Shown here piece after piece: positions 7,647 to 15,488 of a DNA stretch of 16,013 bases (positions are counted from its first letter, which is position 1; every line of letters starts with the position of its first letter). Position numbers and translations under genes: made by a program. The stretch is from assembly GCA_002429115.1 (NCBI GenBank), contig DIYS01000124.1, forward strand, positions 1-16,013, read 5' to 3'. Below the pieces are notes generated by a model. It did not search any database. It saw only the letters and a program-made list of their open reading frames with translations, and was not told the DNA's origin. Source of the stretch: Saccharicrinis sp. UBA6048. Lineage in GTDB: Bacteria; Bacteroidota; Bacteroidia; Bacteroidales; Marinilabiliaceae.

Positions 7647-8822
7647 ATGAATGAACTGGTTCGAAAATATGTAAAAGGCGATCGGATAATATGGTATGTA
7701 GTTCTGGCATTAGCTGTGTTTTCCAGTTTGGTGGTTTATAGTGCAACAGGTAATCTGGCCTATAAGCATCAGGATGGTAACGCGGTGTATTACCTGTTTC
7801 GTCACGCCAAGTTTTTAATGATGGGTATCGGTATTATTGTTGCCGTTCATCATATAAATTATAAATGGTTTGCGCGGTTTGCTACGGTGTTTCTGTATCT
7901 ATCCATTGCATTGTTAGTTATAACGGCCGTTTCGGGAGTTAACCTTAATAATGCAAGTCGCTGGTTGACCTTACCTGTAGTAGGTATTTCATTTCAACCT
8001 TCTGAAATTGCAAAGTTGGCATTGATGATGTACATAGCCAAAGTGTTAGCGCAGTATCAAAGTAATGACCGTACAGCCGATGAGGCTTTTAAACCAATTA
8101 TGATTCATGTTGGAATTGTATGTGCCTTAATCTTTCGTGATGACTTCTCAACGGCAGGTTTAATTGGTGCAACTGCTTTGATAATAATGATGATCGGCAG
8201 GGTGTCTTTCAAATATATTTTTGGAACGGTGGCTGCTGTGCTCATTTTCGTTTTTGTAATCATCTGGCTATCCGATTACGTGCCTTTTTTACATCGGGCA
8301 AGTACCTGGAAAGCCCGTATTGAGCGTTTTGTAGAGGATGATGAAAATGCTCAGGAACACAGAACAGACTATCAGGCGCAGCGCTCGCAAATGGCAATTG
8401 CCACTGGTGGTTTCTTAGGTAAAGGGCCAGGTAATAGTCATCAGCGATATTTTTTACCGCACCCATATAGTGATTTTGTGTACGCTATTATTGTTGAAGA
8501 ATGGGGATTGTTAGGCGGTTTCTTTGTGATGTTTGCCTATCTCCTGTTGCTTTTCAGAGCGGGGGTTATTGTGCGGGCAAGTAGTCGAACCTTTCCCGCA
8601 TTTCTGGTCATTGGATTATCTATTTTATTGGTCATTCAGGCGTTTATAAATATGGGTGTCGCTGTGGGTGTAATGCCTGTTACAGGACAGCCATTGCCCT
8701 TGGTTAGTATGGGAGGTACATCTACACTTTTTACTTGCTTGGCTTTTGGAGCGATTTTAAGTGTAAGTCGAAATAATATTGAAGAAAAAGAATTAGCTAC
8801 TGAAAAAGTAGCTGAAGAATAA
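7647..8822 (+). CDS. ftsW: Septal peptidoglycan glycosyltransferase FtsW (SEDS family)
   Basis: FtsW polymerises lipid II into septal glycan strands together with FtsI. The 391-residue protein is very hydrophobic with about ten predicted membrane helices. SEDS hallmarks are SRWLTLP (104-110) and FQPSEIAKLALMMYIAK (116-132). The large extracytoplasmic loop before TM8 holds QRSQMAIATGGFLGKGPG (245-262) and HPYSDFVYAIIVEEWG (272-287). Asp276 in this loop matches the catalytic aspartate of SEDS enzymes. GVMPVTGQPLPLVSMGGTS (341-359) follows. RodA is the alternative, but the position between murD and murG makes FtsW far more likely. One oddity is that the usual PD/PN-x-(G/S)TA element reads RDDFSTA (164-170), without the proline. 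The cytoplasmic tail is short and acidic. The gene ends 6 bases before murG. Confidence 0.95.
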   Translation: MNELVRKYVKGDRIIWYVVLALAVFSSLVVYSATGNLAYKHQDGNAVYYLFRHAKFLMMGIGIIVAVHHINYKWFARFATVFLYLSIALLVITAVSGVNLNNASRWLTLPVVGISFQPSEIAKLALMMYIAKVLAQYQSNDRTADEAFKPIMIHVGIVCALIFRDDFSTAGLIGATALIIMMIGRVSFKYIFGTVAAVLIFVFVIIWLSDYVPFLHRASTWKARIERFVEDDENAQEHRTDYQAQRSQMAIATGGFLGKGPGNSHQRYFLPHPYSDFVYAIIVEEWGLLGGFFVMFAYLLLLFRAGVIVRASSRTFPAFLVIGLSILLVIQAFINMGVAVGVMPVTGQPLPLVSMGGTSTLFTCLAFGAILSVSRNNIEEKELATEKVAEE

Positions 8823-8828
8823 TAAACT

Positions 8829-9926
8829 ATGAGCCCAATCAAAGTTATTGTTAGCGGTGGTGGAACCGGAGGACATATTTTTCCCGCAATTTCTATTGCT
8901 AATGCTGTAAAAGCAATTCAGCCGGATGCCCAGATTCTTTTTGTTGGAGCACAGGGTAAAATGGAAATGGAAAAGGTGCCTGCAGCTGGATATGAGATTG
9001 TAGGCCTGCCTGTTGCTGGTTTTCATCGTAAGCTAACCATCAAAAACTTAGCTTTTCCATTTAAGCTGATGAAAAGCCTGTTGAAAGCAAGGAGGGTGAT
9101 TAAACAGTTTAAGCCTGATGTTGCTGTTGGTGTTGGTGGCTATGCTAGTGGGCCGGTATTACGAATCGCCTCTCAATCAGGTGTGCCTAGTTTGTTGCAG
9201 GAGCAAAACTCGTTTCCGGGTGTCACCAACCGGATTTTAGCAAAGAAAGCATCTAAAATATGTGTGGCTTATGATAAGATGGATCGCTTCTTTGCCAAAG
9301 AAAAAATACTGCTTACTGGAAATCCTGTTCGTAGCGATTTATTGAATGATACATCAAGAGAAGAGGCGATTAGATTTTGGAGCCTTGATCCACAAAAGAA
9401 AACAATTCTGGTGATTGGAGGAAGTCTAGGGGCTCGATCGATCAACAATGGAATAATTGACACGATTAAGGAATTGCCAGATGATATTCAAATGATATGG
9501 CAAACCGGAAAATTCTATATCGAAGAGATGAAAGCTAAGTTGCCGGAGGAGCTGATGGATCGAGTAATTGTTACTGATTTTATCAGTCGTATGGATATGG
9601 CATTCTCTGCTGCTGATTTGGTTGTTTCTCGTGCAGGAGCAAGTTCCATTTCAGAATTGGCTATACTTGGTAAGCCGACTGTTTTTGTGCCATCGCCTAA
9701 CGTTTCCGAAGATCATCAGACGAAAAATGCAATGGCTCTGGTTGAAAAAAAAGCGGCTGTTTTAGTGAAAGATGCCAATGTTAATTGTCTTATAAAAGAA
9801 GCAACTGGTTTATTGGAGCATGATGATCAGCTAAAAGAGTTGGCTAAAAATATTCAGTTATTTGCTAAACCTGATGCAGCCTCAGATATAGCTATTGAAG
9901 TGATAAAACTGGCCCAAAAGAAATAA
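8829..9926 (+). CDS. murG: UDP-GlcNAc:lipid I N-acetylglucosaminyltransferase MurG
   Basis: MurG is a GT-B fold, membrane-associated glycosyltransferase (GT28) that adds GlcNAc to lipid I to give lipid II. The 365 residues match the family. The first glycine-rich loop SGGGTGGHIFPA is at 9-20 and includes the catalytic-site His16. GVGGYASGP (101-109), the acceptor-side QEQNSFPG (124-131) and GNPVR (164-168) follow. The second domain contains GGSLGAR (197-203), SRAGASSISEL (267-277) and the donor-binding EDHQTKNA (294-301). All conserved loops are intact. The gene begins 6 bases after ftsW, and only one base separates its stop from the murC ATG, so the two are probably translationally coupled. 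Confidence 0.97.
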   Translation: MSPIKVIVSGGGTGGHIFPAISIANAVKAIQPDAQILFVGAQGKMEMEKVPAAGYEIVGLPVAGFHRKLTIKNLAFPFKLMKSLLKARRVIKQFKPDVAVGVGGYASGPVLRIASQSGVPSLLQEQNSFPGVTNRILAKKASKICVAYDKMDRFFAKEKILLTGNPVRSDLLNDTSREEAIRFWSLDPQKKTILVIGGSLGARSINNGIIDTIKELPDDIQMIWQTGKFYIEEMKAKLPEELMDRVIVTDFISRMDMAFSAADLVVSRAGASSISELAILGKPTVFVPSPNVSEDHQTKNAMALVEKKAAVLVKDANVNCLIKEATGLLEHDDQLKELAKNIQLFAKPDAASDIAIEVIKLAQKK

Positions 9927-9927
9927 G

Positions 9928-11316
9928 ATGTTAAAATTAGAAGACATAAAGAGCGTTTATTTTGTTGGAGTAGGGGGGATTGGCATGAGTGCAATTGCCC
10001 GCTTTTTTAAATATGAGGGCTTAAATGTAGCTGGGTACGATCGTGTTTCAACGGTGTTGACAAGGGAGTTGCAGGATGAAGGGATCGATATTCATTACGA
10101 GGATGATATTAAACAAATTGCATTAAATTATCACGATAAGCAAAGTACACTGGTTGTCTATACGCCTGCCATTCCGGATGATCATACAGAGTTAAATTAT
10201 TTCTTAAATAAAGGGTTTGATGTTCGCAAACGTGCCGCTGTTCTTGGGTTGATATCGACCGGAATGAACAGTGTCTGTGTGGCCGGAACGCACGGTAAAA
10301 CTACCATATCATCGCTGACATCGCATCTGTATAAGCAATCAACTGTTGGTTGCAATGCCTTTTTGGGTGGTATCATTAATAATTATAAAACTAATTTTCT
10401 GCATGATGCCAACTCTTCCTATGTGGTGCTGGAGGCAGATGAGTTCGATCGATCGTTTCTTCAGTTGCACCCGTATTTAGCACTGATTTCGGCTATGGAT
10501 GCGGATCATTTGGACATATATGGTGATGCCGAAAGTCTGCAGGATGCGTTTCATGAATTTATAACTAAGATTGAAGCTGGTGGAGTGCTCTTGTGTAAGG
10601 CGGGTCTTCCTGTTGACGATGTTAATGATGATATCGAGATATTTACCTATTCGATTGATCAAAAAGCAGATTTTACTGCTGTTAACTTAAAACTTGTTGA
10701 TGGATTACATCAGTTCGATTTAAAGTCCCCGTTTGGAATGATAAAGGGCCTTAAAATGGGTGTCCCGGGATTGATCAATGCAGAGAATGCGGTGGGTGCA
10801 ATAGGATTGGCTTTATTGGGTGGTGTCGAAGATGATGAAATACGTGCATCACTTCCCTCATTTGAAGGTATACGACGACGATTTCAATACCGGATTAAAT
10901 CGCCAGAATTGGTTTTGATTGATGATTATGCACATCATCCTGAGGAGATTAACGCAACCTATAAATCAGTCAAGGCCATTTATCCGAAACAAAAGTTAAC
11001 GGCTGTATTTCAACCGCATTTATTTTCACGGACGAAGGATTTTGCCGATGGTTTTGCATCTTCTCTTGATCAGTTTGACAGGATTTTGTTGCTGGATATT
11101 TACCCCGCCAGGGAGTTGCCAATTGAAGGTGTGAATTCAGCTATGATTGCCGAAAGGATGAAGAATTCAAAAGTTGAAGTGGTCAGTAAAAGTGAATTAT
11201 TTGAGGCAATCATTCAAGAAAATAATGAAGTGATTCTGACATTAGGAGCTGGAGATATTGATAAGGAAGTGCCGATTTTAGAAGAGAAATTATTACAGTT
11301 TATCAGCAATAAATAG
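9928..11316 (+). CDS. murC: UDP-N-acetylmuramate--L-alanine ligase MurC
   Basis: MurC catalyses the first stem-peptide step, ATP-dependent addition of L-Ala to UDP-MurNAc in the cytoplasm. The 462-residue protein has the N-terminal nucleotide-binding motif FVGVGGIGMSAIARF (12-26) and YTPAIP (78-83). The P-loop GTHGKTT is at 120-126 with Lys124; the THG form distinguishes MurC/Mpl from MurD/E/F. EADEFDRSF (169-177), DADHLDIYGD (191-200) and the C-terminal DDYAHHPEEI and FQPHLFSRT are also present. Mpl, the recycling ligase, is the main alternative, but the dcw location and GVGGIGMS favour MurC. No murB or ddl follows it, unlike the order in many Proteobacteria and Firmicutes. A 96-base gap separates it from ftsQ, the longest + strand intergenic stretch in the window. 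Confidence 0.96.
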   Translation: MLKLEDIKSVYFVGVGGIGMSAIARFFKYEGLNVAGYDRVSTVLTRELQDEGIDIHYEDDIKQIALNYHDKQSTLVVYTPAIPDDHTELNYFLNKGFDVRKRAAVLGLISTGMNSVCVAGTHGKTTISSLTSHLYKQSTVGCNAFLGGIINNYKTNFLHDANSSYVVLEADEFDRSFLQLHPYLALISAMDADHLDIYGDAESLQDAFHEFITKIEAGGVLLCKAGLPVDDVNDDIEIFTYSIDQKADFTAVNLKLVDGLHQFDLKSPFGMIKGLKMGVPGLINAENAVGAIGLALLGGVEDDEIRASLPSFEGIRRRFQYRIKSPELVLIDDYAHHPEEINATYKSVKAIYPKQKLTAVFQPHLFSRTKDFADGFASSLDQFDRILLLDIYPARELPIEGVNSAMIAERMKNSKVEVVSKSELFEAIIQENNEVILTLGAGDIDKEVPILEEKLLQFISNK

Positions 11317-11355
11317 CCGTTTGGCAAAATGTTAATAAATAATAATAAATACTCG

Positions 11356-11377
11356 ACTTTTCCTAGATGGAAAAAGT
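11356..11377. other. Imperfect inverted repeat (weak hairpin) in the murC-ftsQ gap
   Basis: ACTTTTCC at 11356-11363 pairs with GGAAAAAGT at 11369-11377 around a 5-base TAGAT loop, with one bulged A. The stem is mostly A-T and is not followed by a good T run, so it is a poor intrinsic terminator. It could be an operator-like palindrome, a weak attenuator, or chance in AT-rich DNA. Confidence 0.3.
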
Positions 11378-11385
11378 TATATTTA
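11358..11385 (+). promoter_or_regulatory. Candidate Bacteroidota-type promoter before ftsQ
   Basis: TATATTTA at 11378-11385 matches seven of eight positions of the Bacteroidota -7 consensus TAnnTTTG. TTTT at 11358-11361, 16 bases upstream, is a rough match to the -33 TTTG element, although the usual spacing is nearer 19. Transcription would start about 20 bases before the ftsQ ATG. In AT-rich DNA such matches arise easily, so this is only a candidate for an internal promoter that could drive ftsQ-ftsA-ftsZ-yqeY separately from upstream transcription. Confidence 0.22.
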
Positions 11386-11412
11386 AGCGAATTAATTGAT
11401 AAAATACTGTAA

Positions 11413-12138
11413 ATGAAACGTTGGAAAAACATAACTTTAGGTGTGTTGGCAGGAGTGTATTTCCCTGTAATGTTTTCATTTATAATGGTTGACAAGGATG
11501 GTGTGGTATGTGGCGAGATCGTTTCTTCCATAAGTGATAGTATTGAAAATCAATTTATCGACACCGAGGAAATTAAAGATCTTGTTTTGGAGAAATATCC
11601 GGGTGTTCTTGGCAGTCAGATGACCAATGTTGATTGTAATGAAATGGAAGGGTTTTTTGAGAAGCATCCGGCCATTGAAAATTGTGAAGTGTATTTTACC
11701 TATGGTGGTGCTTTACACGTTGAAGTGTCGCAGCGTGAACCACTACTGAGGGTATTTGATAATAATAGTTCGTACTATCTGGATATGTACGGACAAAAAA
11801 TGCCACTTTTTAAAAATCATTCAGCTCATGTGTTGGTAGCTAATGGATTTATTAAGCGGGTAGCTGCCGATGATTTATTGTTGGTGGCCAGTAAAATTTA
11901 TAATGATAGCTTTTGGAAAGCTCAGATTGAACAGATATACGTGGATGATCATGGTGAGCTTACATTGGCGCCACGTGTTGGTGATCATTTGATTGAATTT
12001 GGAAGTGTTGAAGATGTCGAACTAAAATTTCGAAACTTAAAGGCACTTTATAAAAACGGGTGGGATGCCCGTGAATGGAATTTGTATAAAAAAGTAAGTT
12101 TAAAATATAAAGGACAAGTCGTTTGTACTAAAGTATGA
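11413..12138 (+). CDS. ftsQ: Cell division protein FtsQ
   Basis: FtsQ is a bitopic divisome protein that links early Z-ring components to FtsL/FtsB and FtsW-FtsI. The 241-residue product has a very short cytoplasmic N-terminus (MKRWKN), a membrane helix at about 7-25 and a periplasmic POTRA-like domain (about 35-105). The domain pattern includes FIDTEEIKDLVLE and HPAIENCEVYF, followed by VEVSQREPLLRV (103-114). The Q-R-x-P segment is the most conserved part of the family. A beta domain follows to about 230. Sequence similarity to E. coli FtsQ is low, as expected in Bacteroidota, so the call combines POTRA pattern, topology and synteny. An in-frame TAA directly before the ATG excludes a longer N-terminus. 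The stop overlaps the ftsA start as ATGA. Confidence 0.9.
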   Translation: MKRWKNITLGVLAGVYFPVMFSFIMVDKDGVVCGEIVSSISDSIENQFIDTEEIKDLVLEKYPGVLGSQMTNVDCNEMEGFFEKHPAIENCEVYFTYGGALHVEVSQREPLLRVFDNNSSYYLDMYGQKMPLFKNHSAHVLVANGFIKRVAADDLLLVASKIYNDSFWKAQIEQIYVDDHGELTLAPRVGDHLIEFGSVEDVELKFRNLKALYKNGWDAREWNLYKKVSLKYKGQVVCTKV

Positions 12139-13484
12139 ATGTTATGAATCACGAACCTAATCTAATTGCAGCCATAGATATCGGTACCACAAAAATTGTG
12201 GCTATCGTAGGTCGTAAAATGGAAGATGGAAAGCTTCAACTACTCGGTATGGAGCAGGTTCCGTCAATCGGTGTTAAGCGCGGTGTTGTGCTTAATATCG
12301 ATGAAACGGTTTCTTCCATTAAGCAAGCTATCTCCCGAATTGAAGAAAAACTGGATGTCAAACTGACGAATGTATACGTTGGTATAGCTGGTCAGCATAT
12401 CAAGAGTCTTCGTAATCGTGGCTATCGTTTTATCGAAAACGGGCTTGAGATCACTCAGGAAGATGTTGACAATTTGTTTGATGATAACTACAAGATTCCG
12501 GTTGAAGCAGGCGAGAAAATCATGCATGTTATCCCACAGGACTATATTGTTGATAATGAGATGGGCGTTAAAAACCCTGTCGGGATGTCGGGCCGTCGTC
12601 TGGAAGGAAATTTTCACATTGTATTAGGGCGAATTGCCTCTGTTAAAAACATTGAGAAGTGCATTAGAAGGGTAGCGCTGCAGCTGAATGACTTGATCCT
12701 TGAGCCCCTTGCATCTTCGAAAAGTGTGTTGACAGAAGAAGAAAAAGAGGCTGGCGTTGTGCTGGTTGATATTGGTGGAGGAACTACGGATGTGGCTGTA
12801 TTCTATGATGGTATTATCCGTCATACCGCTGTAATACCTTTCGGAGGTAATGTGGTAACGTCTGATATAAAGGAAGGCTGTTCAGTCCTTTATAAGCAGG
12901 CAGAAACACTTAAAGTGCAATTTGGATCGGCCATGGGTGATATGGCCCGCGAAGATATGGTGGTGACCATTCCTGGTATTTCAGGTTGGGAGCCAAAAGA
13001 AATTTCATTCAAAAGTCTGGCTTACATTATTCAGGCTCGTATGGAGGAAATTATTGACTATGTGATGTATCAGATTGAAAACTCTGGATGCTACGATAAA
13101 GTCGGTGCTGGTATCGTTCTTACAGGAGGTGGTGCCTTACTGAAAAACTTACCGCAGTTGATCAAGTTCCGCACTGGCCTGGATGTTCGAATCGGATTGC
13201 CTGATCAGGGATTGGTTGGTGATCTGCCAGAAGAAGCACACTTACCAAACTATTCAACAAGTATTGGTTTAGTGTTGAGTGCGATGGAGCGTCCTAAGCG
13301 CTCAATTGTTGAGCCTGAGTTGTTTGGTGAGGTTGAGCCTAAGTGGGATGAGCAAACAAGTCGTGCATCGCAGAAAAAGGAAAAAACGAAGAAAGAGAAA
13401 TCTTTATATAAGACAGGAAACTTATTTAGCGGCATTAAAAATGGCCTGGTCAATATCTTTGATGAAAAAGATGTTGAGATGTAA
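12135..13484 (+). CDS. ftsA: Cell division protein FtsA, actin-like FtsZ membrane anchor
   Basis: FtsA is the actin-family ATPase that tethers FtsZ filaments to the membrane. The 449 residues contain the phosphate-1 motif DIGTTK (15-20), the FtsA-specific 1C subdomain (about 85-170, beginning near YVGIAGQHI), the phosphate-2 motif DIGGGTTD (212-219) and the adenosine motif VLTGGGALLKNL (328-339). The tail is a lysine-rich linker (KKEKTKKEK, 414-422) followed by NLFSGIKNGLVNIF (429-442). This segment has alternating hydrophobic and polar residues and looks like the membrane-targeting amphipathic helix. The last residues DEKDVEM are acidic. The ATG overlaps the ftsQ stop by 4 bp; Met4 (12144) is an alternative start. 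It lies 18 bases upstream of its partner ftsZ. Confidence 0.96.
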   Translation: MNVMNHEPNLIAAIDIGTTKIVAIVGRKMEDGKLQLLGMEQVPSIGVKRGVVLNIDETVSSIKQAISRIEEKLDVKLTNVYVGIAGQHIKSLRNRGYRFIENGLEITQEDVDNLFDDNYKIPVEAGEKIMHVIPQDYIVDNEMGVKNPVGMSGRRLEGNFHIVLGRIASVKNIEKCIRRVALQLNDLILEPLASSKSVLTEEEKEAGVVLVDIGGGTTDVAVFYDGIIRHTAVIPFGGNVVTSDIKEGCSVLYKQAETLKVQFGSAMGDMAREDMVVTIPGISGWEPKEISFKSLAYIIQARMEEIIDYVMYQIENSGCYDKVGAGIVLTGGGALLKNLPQLIKFRTGLDVRIGLPDQGLVGDLPEEAHLPNYSTSIGLVLSAMERPKRSIVEPELFGEVEPKWDEQTSRASQKKEKTKKEKSLYKTGNLFSGIKNGLVNIFDEKDVEM

Positions 13485-13502
13485 GTAGGAAATAGGACGG
13501 AT

Positions 13503-15005
13503 ATGAGTGACGAGTTAATGAATTTTGATATACCGCAAAGCGAATCTTCCATTATCAAAGTGATAGGTGTTGGAGGAGGAGGTAGTAATGCGGTTAACTA
13601 CATGTATAGCCAGGGAATTAAAGATGTAAATTTTGTTGTTTGCAACACGGATGCCCAGGCTTTACTGAATAGTCCTGTTCCTGTAAGAATTCAATTGGGT
13701 GAGTCTTTGACAGAAGGACGTGGTGCAGGTAACCGCCCCGAGAAAGGAAGAGAATCGGCCATTGAAAACCTTGAGGATATTGTAACAGTGCTGGAAAACG
13801 GCACGAAAATGGTGTTTGTCACTGCAGGCATGGGTGGAGGAACCGGAACTGGTGCCGCACCTATTATTGCAAAGACGGCCAAAGAAATGGGAATTCTGAC
13901 TGTGGGTATTGTGACGATCCCATTCCGTTTTGAAGGAAAACTTCGCATTAACCAGGCATTAGACGGCATTGCTGAAATGGAGAAGAATGTTGATTCATTA
14001 TTAATCATTAATAATGAACGCCTGCGTGAGATGTTTGGTGATTTAAAATTGTCAAATGCCTTCTCCAAGGCCGATGATGTGTTATCGACTGCTGCTAAAG
14101 GAATTGCCGAGATAATTACTGTTCATGGATATATCAACGTCGATTTTGCCGATGTTGAAACTGTGATGAAGGAAAGTGGTGTTGCAGTAATGGGTTCCGC
14201 TTATGCAGAAGGAGATAAACGTGCGATAGACGCGATTCAGGCTTCATTGGAATCGCCTTTATTAAATAATAATGATATAAAAGGAGCGAAGAATATCCTG
14301 CTAAATATTACATCCGGGACAGAAGAGGTCACGATGGATGAAGTAGGAGAAATTACCGACTACGTGCAAGATGTGGTTGGCGATAACGCTTCAATAATTT
14401 GGGGGACAGGTACTGACCTGGAACTTGGAAAGCAGGTTTGCGTGACGATTATTGCAACAGGCTTTGTTTCCGGACAATTAATTGAACACCAGCAAAAGAA
14501 AAAAGAGTCAGAAGTAACACGATTTTCGTTGGATGAAGACGGGCAAGTGACAACGATCTCAAATGATGACTTGTCAGCAAGTTCAAAGCCTGCACCTGGA
14601 GCTTTGGAAGAAGAGCAGGGGCGTGTTATTGATTTTGAGGTGGTGGAGAAACAAAAGCAGGAGCGAATTGATCAATATTACCAACCTGTTGTTCCGCAAA
14701 GTAGAAAATCAGAGGTGGATCATTATAATCCAACAAACGATAACTTTATTGATGAAGGCTTTGGCACTGCAGGAGCGAGCTATTATAAGCCCTTAATCAA
14801 TCAGGAAGAGATGGAAGATGAGCGTTTTATTGAGCAGATGGAAAATGTACCTGCATATAAGCGCCGGCAGATGAAGATTGATAATAACAATGCGAAACGC
14901 CAGAGTCAGGAATCAAAAATTAGTCGTTTTTCATTGTCCGATGATCCGAAAAATGGACCTCAGATAAGTAAGGATAATCCATATTTGCATGATAATGTAG
15001 ATTAA
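13503..15005 (+). CDS. ftsZ: Cell division protein FtsZ (tubulin-like GTPase)
   Basis: FtsZ polymerises with GTP into the Z ring. The GTPase core (about 16-325) has GVGGGGSNAVNYM (22-34), the tubulin signature GGGTGTG (111-117) and the T7 loop NVDFADVE (212-219), whose acidic residues complete the active site of the next subunit. The 500-residue protein is longer than E. coli FtsZ (383). The extra length is a charged, probably disordered linker (about 335-488) with two copies of RFSL (340-343 and 475-478), each followed by acidic residues. The end, NPYLHDNVD, is a probable conserved C-terminal peptide for FtsA or other partners and differs from the proteobacterial DIPAFLR type. A GGA-containing purine stretch (AGGACGG) precedes the ATG and may help initiation. 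yqeY follows after 11 bases. Confidence 0.97.
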   Translation: MSDELMNFDIPQSESSIIKVIGVGGGGSNAVNYMYSQGIKDVNFVVCNTDAQALLNSPVPVRIQLGESLTEGRGAGNRPEKGRESAIENLEDIVTVLENGTKMVFVTAGMGGGTGTGAAPIIAKTAKEMGILTVGIVTIPFRFEGKLRINQALDGIAEMEKNVDSLLIINNERLREMFGDLKLSNAFSKADDVLSTAAKGIAEIITVHGYINVDFADVETVMKESGVAVMGSAYAEGDKRAIDAIQASLESPLLNNNDIKGAKNILLNITSGTEEVTMDEVGEITDYVQDVVGDNASIIWGTGTDLELGKQVCVTIIATGFVSGQLIEHQQKKKESEVTRFSLDEDGQVTTISNDDLSASSKPAPGALEEEQGRVIDFEVVEKQKQERIDQYYQPVVPQSRKSEVDHYNPTNDNFIDEGFGTAGASYYKPLINQEEMEDERFIEQMENVPAYKRRQMKIDNNNAKRQSQESKISRFSLSDDPKNGPQISKDNPYLHDNVD

Positions 15006-15016
15006 TAACAGATACA

Positions 15017-15466
15017 ATGAGTTTAGAAGCACAAATTAATAACGATATCAAGGAAGCCATGAAAGCTAAAGACCGTGTTCGTCTTGAGGCTTTGCGTGGT
15101 GTGAAGAAAGAGGTAATTGAAGCTAAAACTTCAAAGGGTGCATCCGAGGAAATTTCTGATGCCGATATTATGAAGATTATTCAAAAAATGGTGAAGCAAC
15201 GCAAGGATGCTGCAGAACTATATAAATCACAAAATCGTGAAGATTTAGCAGAAAAAGAAATTGAAGAGGTAAATGCGATTAGTGAGTATTTGCCAAAGCA
15301 ATTAAGTCAGGAAGAGTTGCAGCCGATCGTGAAAGCTATTATTGAAAAAGTGGGTGCTACTTCAATGAAAGAAATGGGAAAAGTGATGGGCGTTGCCTCA
15401 AAGGAATTGGCAGGTAAAGCCGATGGTAAAGATATTTCTGCCGTGGTTAAACAATTACTTGGATAA
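15017..15466 (+). CDS. yqeY: GatB/YqeY domain-containing protein
   Basis: This small cytoplasmic protein (149 residues) matches the YqeY family throughout. Typical elements are MSLEAQINNDIKEAMKAKD at the start, LEALRGVKKEVIEAK, and KMVKQRKDAAELY (57-69). EEVNAISEYLPKQLS (83-97) and the C-terminal GKVMGVASKELAGKADGK (121-138) complete the pattern. It is mostly helical and resembles the tail domain of the GatB subunit of tRNA-dependent amidotransferase. A direct role in amidotransfer is not established for the stand-alone protein, and its function is unknown. It lies 11 bases after ftsZ on the same strand and before a terminator-like hairpin, so it is probably the last gene of the operon. This linkage appears common in Bacteroidota, but nothing in the sequence shows a division role. 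Confidence 0.92.
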   Translation: MSLEAQINNDIKEAMKAKDRVRLEALRGVKKEVIEAKTSKGASEEISDADIMKIIQKMVKQRKDAAELYKSQNREDLAEKEIEEVNAISEYLPKQLSQEELQPIVKAIIEKVGATSMKEMGKVMGVASKELAGKADGKDISAVVKQLLG

Positions 15467-15488
15467 CACAAATAATCTGAAATAAATG

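Noticed and set aside
11356..11377. Intrinsic terminator after murC
   Set aside because: The stem has only two G-C pairs near the loop plus one at the base, a bulge, and no T run after it. It is listed instead as a weak inverted repeat.
11214..11531. Minus-strand open frame of 105 codons across the murC-ftsQ gap
   Set aside because: It overlaps the ends of two well-supported genes, its product has no recognisable domain, and the composition looks like antisense of murC and ftsQ.
13691..14068. Minus-strand open frame of 125 codons inside ftsZ
   Set aside because: It is entirely antisense to the conserved GTPase core. The proline- and serine-rich product is what the reverse strand of a Gly/Thr-rich tubulin motif gives.
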